Shown: piece by piece, positions 32,341 to 41,368 of the stretch
Layout: the number at the start of each line of letters is the position of its first letter
How positions within the stretch are numbered: the first letter of the stretch is position 1
NCBI GenBank assembly: GCA_017450025.1
Contig: JAFSYJ010000039.1
Location: 88,681-152,680 of the forward strand
DNA length: 64,000 nt
DNA from: Clostridia bacterium
GTDB lineage: Bacteria; Bacillota; Clostridia; UMGS1883; UMGS1540
Direction of reading: 5' to 3'
Position numbers and translations under genes: made by a program
Notes under the pieces: generated by a model
Told to the model about the DNA's origin: nothing
The model's database searches: none
What the model saw: only the letters and a program-made list of their open reading frames with translations

Positions 32341-33177
32341 CTAACTCAGTTTATCGCGCAGAACATCGTAAAAGCATTTGTCCGAAATTTTAATAAGCTT
32401 TGATTTATATTCTGATTTTTTTATAACCACGAATTCGCCGTCCCAAAGCTCGCAGCCGTTTTTGCCGTCAACCGAAACAGCGCATTTTGTATTTTCTCGC
32501 GGTGTCTTGACAAGCTTGACCTCCTTATGCGGCGGAATAACGACAGGTCGTGCGTGGAGCATATGCGGACATATGGGAGTTATGACCATAGCCTCGATTT
32601 CGGGGTCTATAATAGGTCCTCCTGCCGAGAGCGAATACCCCGTTGAGCCTGTCGGCGTCGAAACTATAATGCCGTCCGCAAAATAACTGCCGAGCTCCGC
32701 ACCGTCGACAAAGACATCAATGTTCTCAACGCAGGCAAAGTCAGTTCGCGTAACAACAATATCATTAAGCGCGTGGAATTCCCCGACGCCATCCGCGCGG
32801 TGTACCTCCGCCTTTATCATCATGCGCTCTCTCGTTTCATACCCCGAAAACAGCCGTTTATAACCCTCGGAAAAGAAGTAATTTTCATCGCTTTCCGCAA
32901 GAAAGCCGAGCCTGCCCAGATTGATGCACAAAACAGGCTTATCGTAAAGTGCCGCCTTACGCGCAACGCCGAGTAGCGTTCCGTCTCCGCCGAGCGTTAT
33001 TATAATGTCGCAGAGGGAGTACATATTGCCTTCGTCAAGCAGCTTGCAACCGCCGAGCGCAGCGCACGAAGCATCAGATGTATAAAGCTCTGCGCGCCCT
33101 GACAACAGCGAGATGAGGCGCTTTGTTATTTTAAGCCCGGTATCCTTTATTACATTGGGTATTATGGCTATACGCAA
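32341..33177 (-). CDS. nadK: NAD kinase
   Basis: Phosphorylates NAD to NADP using ATP or polyphosphate. The GGDGT motif at residues 63-67 (catalytic Asp), NDIVVTR near 140 and STPTGSTGYSLSAGGPI near 175-190 are the family signatures. 278 aa. The start is TTG 33177, 7 nt after a G-rich GGGGGG site; no ATG fits better. First gene of nadK-argR-recN, with a promoter directly upstream. Confidence 0.94.
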   Translation of the reverse strand: MRIAIIPNVIKDTGLKITKRLISLLSGRAELYTSDASCAALGGCKLLDEGNMYSLCDIIITLGGDGTLLGVARKAALYDKPVLCINLGRLGFLAESDENYFFSEGYKRLFSGYETRERMMIKAEVHRADGVGEFHALNDIVVTRTDFACVENIDVFVDGAELGSYFADGIIVSTPTGSTGYSLSAGGPIIDPEIEAMVITPICPHMLHARPVVIPPHKEVKLVKTPRENTKCAVSVDGKNGCELWDGEFVVIKKSEYKSKLIKISDKCFYDVLRDKLS

Positions 33178-33209
33178 GGCTATTCCCCCCCACTTTAATA
33201 TTTTTTTAT

Positions 33210-33238
33210 ATTATATAAAAAAAATTGTCTTTCGTCAA
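33210..33238 (-). promoter_or_regulatory. Promoter of nadK-argR-recN
   Basis: TTGACG (33233-33238), a 17 bp spacer and TATAAT (33210-33215) on the minus strand, 33 bp before the TTG start. Confidence 0.65.
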
Positions 33239-33284
33239 TATAAAAATTGTATAAAAATAAATTTTGAAATCAAGAGTTTTTATA

Positions 33285-33313
33285 TTGATATATCAAATCT
33301 TATATGGTATAAT
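33285..33313 (+). promoter_or_regulatory. Promoter of ychF operon
   Basis: TTGATA (33285-33290), a 17 bp spacer and TATAAT (33308-33313). The leader to the ychF start is about 100 nt, AT-rich, with CCCGA/TCGGG arms that could pair at a distance; I see no known riboswitch in it. Confidence 0.65.
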
Positions 33314-33422
33314 AGGTATAATAATGTAATTTTTTATTTTTATAATATCCCGATACAGGCTTTTAAATGCATATTTATTCAAGCGTCGGGAGCTTGCGGA
33401 AGTTAAGGAGATGTAATAAATT

Positions 33423-34508
33423 ATGAAGTTAGGTATAGTCGGCTTGCCGAATGTCGGCAAGAGTACGCTTTTTAACGCAATAACAAAGGCAGGGGCGCAG
33501 AGCGCAAACTATCCGTTCTGCACGATTGAGCCGAATGTGGGCATAGCAGTTGTCCCCGACAGGCGTCTTGACAAACTGGCGGAAATGTATAACCCCAAAA
33601 AAATAACGCCCGCCGTTGTGGAGTTTGTCGATATTGCAGGGCTTGTACGCGGTGCAAGCCGCGGCGAAGGCTTGGGCAACAAGTTTTTGTCGCATATCCG
33701 CGAGGTTGACGCTATCGTTCATGTAGTGCGCTGCTTTGACGATTCGAACATCGTTCATGTTGACGGCAAAACCGACCCTGCGCGCGATGTTGAGACGATA
33801 AATCTGGAGCTTATAATTGCCGACAGCGAGGCTGTAAATTCGCGTCTTGAAAAAACCGCAAGACTTGTTAAAACAGGCGACAAATCCGCAAAAACAAAGC
33901 TCGGTGCACTTGAAAAGCTTGCAGAAACGCTGCAAAACGGCTCTCCCGCAAGAGCGTGTGCGCTTTCTGACGACGAAAAGGAGTCTCTCACAGACCTTAA
34001 TCTTTTAACAGACAAGCAGGTTATATATGTTGCCAACATCGGCGAGGACGCAGACGCCTGCGAGCCGTATGTAAACGAACTGCGTGAGGCGGTAAAGGAC
34101 GAAGGTGCAAGCGTTTTGACGGTTTGTGCGCAGGTCGAAGAACAAATAGCGCAGCTCCCGGACGACGAAAAAGAAGAATTTATGGCAATGCTCGATATGG
34201 AAGAAACAGGCCTTGAAAGGCTTATTTCGCTCGGATATTCGACGCTCGGTCTTATAAGCTTTTTGACGGCAGGCGAGCCTGAAGTCCGCGCGTGGCCGAT
34301 AAAGCGCGGCACTAACGCCGCAAAAGCCGCAGGAAAAATACACTCCGACTTTGAGCGCGGATTTATCCGTGCCGAGATAGTATCGTACGACGACCTTATA
34401 AAATGCGGCTCGATAGCCTCCGCCAAAGAGCACGGGCTTTACCGCAGTGAAGGCCGCGATTATATTATGGCTGACGGCGATGTCGTTTTGTTCAGATTCA
34501 ATGTATAA
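33423..34508 (+). CDS. ychF: Ribosome-binding ATPase YchF
   Basis: Obg-family nucleotide-binding protein that prefers ATP and binds ribosomes. P-loop GLPNVGKS at residues 7-14, the switch region DIAGLVRGASRGEGLGNKFLSHIREVDA, a coiled-coil insert, and the C-terminal TGS-like domain ending DGDVVLFRFNV. 361 aa, full length. The ATG has an AAGGAG site 12 nt upstream. First gene of a plus-strand operon with metF, 12 bp apart. Confidence 0.96.
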   Translation: MKLGIVGLPNVGKSTLFNAITKAGAQSANYPFCTIEPNVGIAVVPDRRLDKLAEMYNPKKITPAVVEFVDIAGLVRGASRGEGLGNKFLSHIREVDAIVHVVRCFDDSNIVHVDGKTDPARDVETINLELIIADSEAVNSRLEKTARLVKTGDKSAKTKLGALEKLAETLQNGSPARACALSDDEKESLTDLNLLTDKQVIYVANIGEDADACEPYVNELREAVKDEGASVLTVCAQVEEQIAQLPDDEKEEFMAMLDMEETGLERLISLGYSTLGLISFLTAGEPEVRAWPIKRGTNAAKAAGKIHSDFERGFIRAEIVSYDDLIKCGSIASAKEHGLYRSEGRDYIMADGDVVLFRFNV

Positions 34509-34520
34509 AAGAGGTATCAT

Positions 34521-35390
34521 ATGTATATAAAGGATATTTTCAAGAACAACAAGCCTTGTGTGTCGTTTGAGATATTCCCTCCCAAGCCGACGACACCGAC
34601 GGGAGATGTGCTGGAGGCGGCTGAAAAGCTCTCCTGTCTTACTCCGTCTTATATGAGCGTTACATGCGGTGCGGGCGGCTCTGCGGCAGGTGAATTTGAC
34701 ACTATCGACACGGCTTCTTACGTTAAAAACACGCTTAAGACCGAGGCTCTCGCACATCTTACATGCGTTTTGAGCGGCAAGGAGGAAACAGACAAAAGTC
34801 TTGCGCGTCTTAAAGCCGAAGGCATCGACAATGTGCTTGCTCTGCGCGGCGACCTTCCAAAAGGCTTTACCGAGCCGCAAGGCGACTTCAAATACGCCTG
34901 CGACCTTGTTTCTTACATAAAGGCTAATTCCGACCTTTGCATAGGCGCTGCCTGCTACCCCGAAGGTCACATAGAAAACCCCGACACCGACGACGACCTC
35001 GACAGACTCAAATACAAGGTAGATTGCGGCGTTGACTTTCTTGTTACACAGCTATTTTTTGACAACAATATGCTTTACAGCTTTTTATACAAGGCGGCGC
35101 GCAAAAACATCGATGTACCCGTTACGGCCGGCATTATGCCCGTTATGGGGCGCGCGCAAATTCAGAGAATGTGCAATATTTCGGGCGCGACACTGACGCC
35201 CAAGTTTAAGGCTATGGCCGACAAGTTCCACGCAAACCCGAAGGCTCTGCGGCAGGCGGGTATCGCTTATGCCACCGAGCAGATAATTGACCTTATTTCT
35301 AACGGCGTTCAGAATATTCACATTTACACGATGAACAAGCCCGATGTCGCAGAACAAATAATGTTGAACATACAGGATATTATAAGATGA
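34521..35390 (+). CDS. metF: 5,10-Methylenetetrahydrofolate reductase
   Basis: Makes 5-methyl-tetrahydrofolate, the methyl donor for MetH. SFEIFPPKPT near the N-terminus carries the catalytic Glu; NVLALRGDLPKG near residue 95 and the FAD/folate-binding FLVTQLFFDN and PVTAGIMPVM near 175-205 match the family TIM barrel. 289 aa, the short bacterial form. It overlaps the next gene by 4 bp (ATGA). In anaerobes this enzyme can also act in the reductive acetyl-CoA route, but the context here points to methionine. Confidence 0.95.
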   Translation: MYIKDIFKNNKPCVSFEIFPPKPTTPTGDVLEAAEKLSCLTPSYMSVTCGAGGSAAGEFDTIDTASYVKNTLKTEALAHLTCVLSGKEETDKSLARLKAEGIDNVLALRGDLPKGFTEPQGDFKYACDLVSYIKANSDLCIGAACYPEGHIENPDTDDDLDRLKYKVDCGVDFLVTQLFFDNNMLYSFLYKAARKNIDVPVTAGIMPVMGRAQIQRMCNISGATLTPKFKAMADKFHANPKALRQAGIAYATEQIIDLISNGVQNIHIYTMNKPDVAEQIMLNIQDIIR

Positions 35391-35917
35391 TTACCCTCGA
35401 CAAAGAACGGATTTTTAAAATGGCTCTCGCCTTTATGAAGGTCACAAAAAAGCCCGATGAGTTTCTGACGGAGTCGCTTGAGCTCGGATATGAGGAGCTT
35501 TTGAAGGCGGCGGACTTCCGCCACATTTTTGCGCTGTCAGATGACGACAAAAGTATTTTGCCCGGCAAGTCGGTGCAAAAGCATATGGCAAACCACACGC
35601 AGTTTTATTACTTTGCGGCAACTCTCGGGCAGTCTGTTGATGTGCTTATCAAAAAAACACAGCTTTCGTCAATGAGCCGTGCGGTCGTTATTGACGCGCT
35701 TGCAGGCGCAATGCTCGACGACTACTGCGACAAGGTCTGCGGCGAAGCTATGCCCGATACGGCGACAAAGCGGTTTTCGCCCGGATACGGCGATATGCCC
35801 CTGTCGTTTCAGGACACACTTCTTGCAAAGTGCAGAGGCGAAAAGCTCGGAATTAAAGTTCTGCCGAGCAAGCTTTTGATTCCTTCAAAAAGTATTACTG
35901 CCGTTATAGGAGTATAA
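35387..35917 (+). CDS. Vitamin B12-dependent methionine synthase activation domain protein
   Basis: 176 aa. It matches the AdoMet-binding activation domain that forms the C-terminus of long MetH proteins: RFSPGYGDMPLSFQ is the characteristic AdoMet-binding block, preceded by VVIDALAGAMLDDYCD. The protein should use SAM and a reductant to re-methylate cob(II)alamin. As a separate chain it completes the neighbouring 779-residue MetH, which ends at its B12 domain. Coupled to metF by a 4 bp overlap and 2 bp from metH. Confidence 0.92.
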   Translation: MITLDKERIFKMALAFMKVTKKPDEFLTESLELGYEELLKAADFRHIFALSDDDKSILPGKSVQKHMANHTQFYYFAATLGQSVDVLIKKTQLSSMSRAVVIDALAGAMLDDYCDKVCGEAMPDTATKRFSPGYGDMPLSFQDTLLAKCRGEKLGIKVLPSKLLIPSKSITAVIGV

Positions 35918-35919
35918 CA

Positions 35920-38259
35920 ATGAAAAAAAGTTATTTTGACCAACAAAAACTATTTATAATCGACGGGGGTTTAGGCTCAAATCTCGCAGAGTACAACTGT
36001 CCTCCCGAGCATCTTAACATAACAAGTCCTGACGCTATTTTGCGTATTCAGAAGGCTTATGTGGAAAGCGGCGCGCAAATCCTGACTACAAACACATTCG
36101 GCGCGAACAGGCTAAAGCTTGCCAAAACGCCTTATAATACAGACGGGGTTGTCAAAGCGGCAATAAATATTGCAAAAAAAGCGTCTGGCGGCAAGGCTCT
36201 TATATCGCTCGACATTGGCCCGACGGGCGCGCTTTTAGCGCCTATGGGAAGTTTGCCGTTTGATGAGGCTTATGACATTTTTGCCGAAATAATCCGCGCA
36301 GGCGTTGACGCCGACACGATAACGATAGAAACAATGACCGATACTTACGAGCTTAAGGCGGCTGTTTTGGCGGCAAAGGAAAATTCCGACAAGCCCATTA
36401 TCGCAACTGTCAGCATAGATGAAAACGGCAAGCTCCTATGCGGCGCGGATATTCCGTCTGTTGTTGCGCTGTTGGAGGGCTTGGGCGTTGACGCTCTCGG
36501 TCTTAACTGCGGTTTTGGTCCAAAGCAGTTTGCCGAGTTCTTTCCGCTTCTTAAAAAATACGCTTCTATACCCATTGCGCTTTTGCCGAACGCGGGATTG
36601 CCGCGCGTGACAGACGGCAAAACCGTTTACGACACCTCGCCCGATGAATTTGCCGTTCAAATGCGGATATTTGCGGAAGAAGGCGCGCTGCTACTTGGCG
36701 GCTGCTGCGGCACTACTCCCGACTATATACGCGCGACTGTTGACGCGGTAAAGGGTATTTCTCCGCTCCCACTGACCGAAAAAACCTACACGGTAGTATC
36801 GTCCTGGGGCGGCTCTCAAATTTTAGGCGGCGCACCCGTTATAATCGGCGAGCGCATCAACCCGACAGGCAAGAAAAAGCTAAAAAAAGCTTTATGCGAA
36901 AACGACATTGAATACATCTTAAAAGAGGGCATATCACAATCAGACGCGGGCGCGCACATACTTGATGTAAATGTGGGACTGCCCGAAATTGACGAGAAAA
37001 AAATGATGGCAAAGGCGGTTTACGAAATACAGTCTATCTTGCCTCTGCCGCTTTGTATAGATTCAAGCTCACCCGATGTTCTGGAAGCCGCGCTCCGCAT
37101 TTACAACGGCAAGCCGATAATAAATTCCGTAAACGGCAAGCAGGAGGTTATGAATTCTGTTTTGCCCCTTGCGGCAAAGTACGGCGGCGTACTTATCGCG
37201 CTTACTATCGACGAAGGCGGTATCCCCGACACCGCGCAGGGGAGATTTGAAATCGCCGAAAAAATCGTAAACGAGGCGGCAAAGTACGGCATCGCGCCGA
37301 AGGATATTATGGTCGACTGTCTTACGCTTACGATAAGCTCCGACCCAAACGCCGCCGAAATCACGCTCGAAGCCGTTAAAATGATAAAAGAACGGCTCGG
37401 AATTTGTACCGTTCTCGGAATTTCAAATGTGTCGTTCGGTCTGCCTGTACGCGAAAAGCTCAATTCGTCATTTTTAACGCAGGCACTGCACTCGGGTCTT
37501 TCGTGCGCTATTATGAATCCTCTTTCCGTAGAAATGATGAGCACATTTTTCTCATACAACGCGCTTCACGGCTTTGACGAGGGATTTACAAACTATATAA
37601 ACAACTGCGGAATAGAAACGCATCAGATAGCGGCAAGCGAGGCACAGTCAGACGCGCTTGATGAAATAATTTTCAGAGGTCTTAAAAACGCATCTTACGC
37701 GAAAACAAAGGAGCTTTTGCAAAGCGAAAAGCCGATTGAAATAATAAACAGCTACATTATCCCTGCGCTGGATAAAACAGGCGTGGAATTTGAAGCCCGG
37801 CGAATCTTTTTGCCGCATCTTCTCGCCGCGGCGGAAACCGCGAAAAACGCTTTTACCGCGATAACGGATTTTGTCGGTCCAAACGAGCAAAAGGGCGAAA
37901 AGGTTTTGCTTGCGACTGTTCAGGGCGATATTCACGATATAGGCAAAAATATTGTTGCTCTGCTTATGTCAACCTACGGCTTTGATGTCGTTGACTTGGG
38001 GCGCGATGTTCCGCCCGAGGTAATTGCTAAAACCGCCGTTGAACAAAATATCCGACTTGTTGGGTTATCGGCTTTGATGACAACTACCGTGCCGTCTATG
38101 GAGGCAACGATAAAGGCTCTGCGCGAATCATCTCACGAGTGCAAAATTATGGTCGGCGGCGCAGTTTTGACGCAGGAATACTCCGACGCAATAGGCGCGG
38201 ACTTTTACGCAAAGGACGCTTTGGAAGGCGTTAATTATGCGAAAAGGATTTTGGGGTAA
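35920..38259 (+). CDS. metH: Cobalamin-dependent methionine synthase lacking the activation domain
   Basis: Methylates homocysteine using 5-methyl-tetrahydrofolate through B12. The homocysteine methyltransferase barrel spans about residues 1-290, with zinc cysteines in LGLNCGFGP (near 196) and LLGGCCGTTPDY (near 260). The pterin-binding barrel (about 300-560) begins at VIIGERINPTGKKKL; the helical cap follows. The B12-binding domain has the DxHxxG motif in GDIHDIGKN near 670. 779 aa compared with about 1,200 for the E. coli form; the missing activation domain is the preceding gene. Confidence 0.95.
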   Translation: MKKSYFDQQKLFIIDGGLGSNLAEYNCPPEHLNITSPDAILRIQKAYVESGAQILTTNTFGANRLKLAKTPYNTDGVVKAAINIAKKASGGKALISLDIGPTGALLAPMGSLPFDEAYDIFAEIIRAGVDADTITIETMTDTYELKAAVLAAKENSDKPIIATVSIDENGKLLCGADIPSVVALLEGLGVDALGLNCGFGPKQFAEFFPLLKKYASIPIALLPNAGLPRVTDGKTVYDTSPDEFAVQMRIFAEEGALLLGGCCGTTPDYIRATVDAVKGISPLPLTEKTYTVVSSWGGSQILGGAPVIIGERINPTGKKKLKKALCENDIEYILKEGISQSDAGAHILDVNVGLPEIDEKKMMAKAVYEIQSILPLPLCIDSSSPDVLEAALRIYNGKPIINSVNGKQEVMNSVLPLAAKYGGVLIALTIDEGGIPDTAQGRFEIAEKIVNEAAKYGIAPKDIMVDCLTLTISSDPNAAEITLEAVKMIKERLGICTVLGISNVSFGLPVREKLNSSFLTQALHSGLSCAIMNPLSVEMMSTFFSYNALHGFDEGFTNYINNCGIETHQIAASEAQSDALDEIIFRGLKNASYAKTKELLQSEKPIEIINSYIIPALDKTGVEFEARRIFLPHLLAAAETAKNAFTAITDFVGPNEQKGEKVLLATVQGDIHDIGKNIVALLMSTYGFDVVDLGRDVPPEVIAKTAVEQNIRLVGLSALMTTTVPSMEATIKALRESSHECKIMVGGAVLTQEYSDAIGADFYAKDALEGVNYAKRILG

Positions 38260-38274
38260 TGATTGATATGAAGT

Positions 38275-38307
38275 AAAAAATGTCGGGGAAAACCCCGACA
38301 TTTTTTT
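38275..38307. terminator. Bidirectional terminator between metH and CBS gene
   Basis: Perfect TGTCGGGG / CCCCGACA stem with an AAAA loop (38281-38300), with A-run on the left and T-run on the right. It lies between convergent genes and overlaps the last bases of the CBS gene. Confidence 0.9.
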
Positions 38308-38734
38308 ACTTCTTATGGCAGCCCCTTGATATTTCGCAAAGTGCATCGGCACATTCAATTTTATAATCCATACAAGTCGCAATATCTCCGAGCGAAACAA
38401 GTCCGACTATCCTATTATCTTCAACAACAGGTATTCGTCTTACCTGATCCCGTGACATCATACTTGCCGCTTCTTCAACTTCAGTATCGGCGGCAATACA
38501 CTTTACATTTCCCGTCATTACGGTCGATACAGGCGTATCCTTCGGATTAAGTCCGCGTGCAATATCGCGTATAACAATATCTCTGTCCGTGATTATGCCG
38601 ACGACCTGACTTTCGCCGTCAACAACGGGAACAGCCCCGATGTTGTGTTCGCGCATTACACGAGCCGCTTCAAAAACCGAATCGCCACCGTGAAGAACTA
38701 CCGCTGGATCTGTCATTATATCCTTTATTGTCAT
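38306..38734 (-). CDS. CBS domain pair protein
   Basis: 142 aa made almost entirely of two CBS repeats (about residues 7-60 and 72-125), with IGAVPVVDGESQVVGIITDRDI and VRRIPVVEDNRIVGLVSLGDI as the repeated cores. Such stand-alone pairs bind adenine nucleotides or SAM and can regulate partners; no partner is visible in this gene. A Cys-containing tail ends CEISRGCHKK. Ribosome site AAGGAGG lies 6 nt from the ATG. Just upstream, CTTGCA-N8-TGCAAG could fold and partly mask that site. Confidence 0.9.
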   Translation of the reverse strand: MTIKDIMTDPAVVLHGGDSVFEAARVMREHNIGAVPVVDGESQVVGIITDRDIVIRDIARGLNPKDTPVSTVMTGNVKCIAADTEVEEAASMMSRDQVRRIPVVEDNRIVGLVSLGDIATCMDYKIECADALCEISRGCHKK

Positions 38735-38819
38735 AAATGCCTCCTTGCAACCTCGGCTGCAAGTTTATTATCAGCATTTCACGCCGAATATATTCTTATT
38801 AAATTTTTACAGATTTTCT

Positions 38820-41033
38820 TTATTTTATTATTCCAAAATTATTCGTTATTATTTTTTCAAGCCTATATTTTAAAAGCGAATTTCGCATAACTTCATTATG
38901 ATTTTTTACCATTTTTGCCAAAACATCGCGTCTGCCGACAAGCACTACAAGCTCTTTTGCCCTTGTCAGTGCGGTATATAAAAGATTGCGGTTTGCAAGC
39001 ATCGGCGGCATCGGATATAGCGGCATTATAACAGCCGGGAATTCGCTGCCCTGACTTTTATGAACTGTCACGGCGTACGCAAGCTCCAATTCATCTACCT
39101 GCGAAAAGTCATATTCGACGCGCCTATCGTCAAATATGACCTTGACTGTGCGAGAGCGGAGGTCGATTTCTTCAACCGTTCCTATATCGCCGTTGAACGC
39201 GCCCTCGCCCTCATCGCCTGTGTCAATATTCTGCCACTCTATCGAGTAATCGTTTTTGATCTGCATTACCTTATCGCCCTCGCGCAATATGCCGAGTTCA
39301 AACGCTTTTTCGGTTTTGCCCTTTTGCGGGGGATTTAAAACGGCCTGAAGCCTTTTATTAAGCTCATATACTCCGAGCGGCGTTCTGCGCGGCGGGGTTA
39401 TGACCTGAATATCGGCAAACGGACTTAAACCGTACGCAGCAGGCAGCCGTTTGGCGCACAGCGCGCAAACAGTGTCCATAATATCCTCCGCATTTAGTCT
39501 GTCCATCATAAAAAAGTCTTTATCCTGAACATTGAGAATCGGCTCTTCTCCGCGGTTTATCTTATGCGCGTTTACGATTATCATACTCTCAGCCGCCTGA
39601 CGATATATCTCGTCAAGGCGCACTGTGGGTATCCTTTTACTGTCTATCATATCGCGCAGTACGCACCCCGCCCCGACTGACGGAAGCTGGTCGGCATCAC
39701 CCGACATTATTATCCTGCCGCCCGGCTTTATCGCTTTGAGAAGCGAGTTCATCAAAAGTATATCGACCATACTCATTTCATCGACTATTATTACATCTTC
39801 ATCAAGCGGAAAACTCTCGTCGCGGCTGAAATACTGCCTCTCGCCCTCGCTGAATGTGAGCTCCAAAAGGCGGTGGATCGTCTTTGCCTCTCTGCCGCAC
39901 ATCTCGCCGAGCCTTTTTGCCGCTCTGCCCGTCGGCGCGCAAAGCGTTACGGTTAGCCCCGCCATTTCCATAAACGCGATGACCGAATTGATTACGGTAG
40001 TTTTGCCTGTACCCGGTCCGCCCGTTATGACTGCCGCGCTGTATTCGCACGCCACGCGGCACGCAAGGCGCTGTTTTTCGGAAAGCGTTATCTGTGTGTC
40101 ATTTTCGACCTTATCCATCATAGCCTCAAAATCGCCGTCATACGATATAGGCTGTTTTACGAGCATTGACGAAAGCCGCCTTGCCGTTCCGAGCTCCGCG
40201 TTATAAAAATACGGCAGATAAACGGCGCTTGCGTCATCTGTTACTTCTTCTGTGAGCTTACCGTCTTTTATGAGGCTGACAATCGCGTTTTCAACCTGCT
40301 CCGTTCCCGCCGAAAGTATATGGCAGGCGTTTTTGAGCAATGTCAAGTATTCCGAATATGTATCGCCGTTTTGTGACGAAAGCGTCATCACATACAAAAC
40401 GCCCCAGCGCAGCCGTTCCTCATCGTCGGGGCTTATGCCCATCTGAAACGCGATTTTATCCGCAGTTTTAAAGCCTATTCCGTCTATTTCGCATAGCGAA
40501 TACGGATTTTGCTTTATCTTTCTGACAGCCTCCGCACCCATCTTATTATACACTCTGACGGCAAATGCAGGCGTTACTCCGTACGGCTGGAGAAACATTA
40601 TGATATTTTGCATTATCTGCTTTGACAAGTATGACTCGTTTATTTCAAGCGCCTTTTTCTTGCTTATGCCCTTTATCGAAGCAAGCTTTAAAGGCTCGTT
40701 TTGGATTATCTCAAGAGACTTATCACCAAAGCGGTCAACAATTTTCTTTGCCGTGGCAGGTCCTATTCCCTTGACTATGCCCGCTGACAAATACATCAAA
40801 ATACGAACAGCCGTGGCAGGTACAACTGTTTCATACGAAGCCACTTTAAACTGCTCGCCGTATTCCGCGTGGCTTGTCCACTCGCCCGTTAAAATGACGG
40901 CTTCGCCGGGCATAAGACCCGGCATATTACCAACCGCCACAAAGCTGTCGTCATCTTTTTCTACCGCACAAACGGTATAGCCGTTTTCTTCATTTGTAAA
41001 AATTATATCAGAAACAATACCCTCTGCCTGCAT
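38820..41033 (-). CDS. recD2: SF1B DNA helicase RecD2
   Basis: Stand-alone 5'-3' helicase related to RecD, found in bacteria without RecBCD and linked to DNA repair. An N-terminal OB-like domain and helix-hairpin-helix segments occupy about residues 1-200. Walker A GGPGTGKTT is near 341, DEMSMVD (motif II) near 417, GDADQLPSVGAG (motif III) near 440 and VTVHKSQGSEFPAV (motif VI region) near 690. 737 aa, normal for RecD2. It starts 16 bp after the small membrane protein gene. Confidence 0.95.
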   Translation of the reverse strand: MQAEGIVSDIIFTNEENGYTVCAVEKDDDSFVAVGNMPGLMPGEAVILTGEWTSHAEYGEQFKVASYETVVPATAVRILMYLSAGIVKGIGPATAKKIVDRFGDKSLEIIQNEPLKLASIKGISKKKALEINESYLSKQIMQNIIMFLQPYGVTPAFAVRVYNKMGAEAVRKIKQNPYSLCEIDGIGFKTADKIAFQMGISPDDEERLRWGVLYVMTLSSQNGDTYSEYLTLLKNACHILSAGTEQVENAIVSLIKDGKLTEEVTDDASAVYLPYFYNAELGTARRLSSMLVKQPISYDGDFEAMMDKVENDTQITLSEKQRLACRVACEYSAAVITGGPGTGKTTVINSVIAFMEMAGLTVTLCAPTGRAAKRLGEMCGREAKTIHRLLELTFSEGERQYFSRDESFPLDEDVIIVDEMSMVDILLMNSLLKAIKPGGRIIMSGDADQLPSVGAGCVLRDMIDSKRIPTVRLDEIYRQAAESMIIVNAHKINRGEEPILNVQDKDFFMMDRLNAEDIMDTVCALCAKRLPAAYGLSPFADIQVITPPRRTPLGVYELNKRLQAVLNPPQKGKTEKAFELGILREGDKVMQIKNDYSIEWQNIDTGDEGEGAFNGDIGTVEEIDLRSRTVKVIFDDRRVEYDFSQVDELELAYAVTVHKSQGSEFPAVIMPLYPMPPMLANRNLLYTALTRAKELVVLVGRRDVLAKMVKNHNEVMRNSLLKYRLEKIITNNFGIIK

Positions 41034-41049
41034 AAAATTCTCCTTATAT

Positions 41050-41319
41050 TCAGGTCCATTTTTCTATTCTGTATGAGCGGCACAAAATATCAACATAATC
41101 ATCATCGCCGCCCCGCACATAGACAGACGCATTTGTAAAATACCTGTCCGCAACGCGCTTTGCCGTAAGTACCTGCTGTTCCACTCCCTCGCGGACATCC
41201 GCGTCTATAATAATCGTGACCTGTGCCGGACTTATATTTTTAAACGCCGCAAAGAAAAGCATATAAAGCGCCGCAAGTATTAAAATAATCGCCAAAACAG
41301 GAATAACATAGCTGTACAT
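41050..41319 (-). CDS. Small single-pass membrane protein, unknown function
   Basis: 89 aa. One strongly hydrophobic helix at about residues 4-25 is followed by a soluble domain with alternating beta and alpha pattern (PAQVTIIIDADVREGVEQQVLTAKRV...) and YVDILCRSYRI near the end. I do not recognise the family. It lies between metK and recD2, 16 bp from the latter. Its ribosome site GGGGGTG is enclosed in a perfect 7 bp hairpin (see 41,325-41,359), so its translation may be controlled. Confidence 0.75.
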   Translation of the reverse strand: MYSYVIPVLAIILILAALYMLFFAAFKNISPAQVTIIIDADVREGVEQQVLTAKRVADRYFTNASVYVRGGDDDYVDILCRSYRIEKWT

Positions 41320-41324
41320 ATAAG

Positions 41325-41359
41325 CACCCCCTACTCATAACAATATGAAATCGGGGGTG
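41325..41359 (-). promoter_or_regulatory. Hairpin sequestering the ribosome site of the small membrane protein gene
   Basis: On the minus strand CACCCCC (41353-41359) pairs perfectly with GGGGGTG (41325-41331) across a 21-base loop. GGGGGTG is the only Shine-Dalgarno candidate for the ATG at 41319, 5 nt away. The hairpin starts 9 bp after the metK stop. No T-run follows, so it is not a classical terminator. Confidence 0.45.
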
Positions 41360-41368
41360 AATTTGATA

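Noticed and set aside
34005-34970. 321-codon minus-strand frame across ychF and metF
   Set aside because: Antisense to two well-defined genes on the plus strand; Cys/Arg-rich translation without family features.
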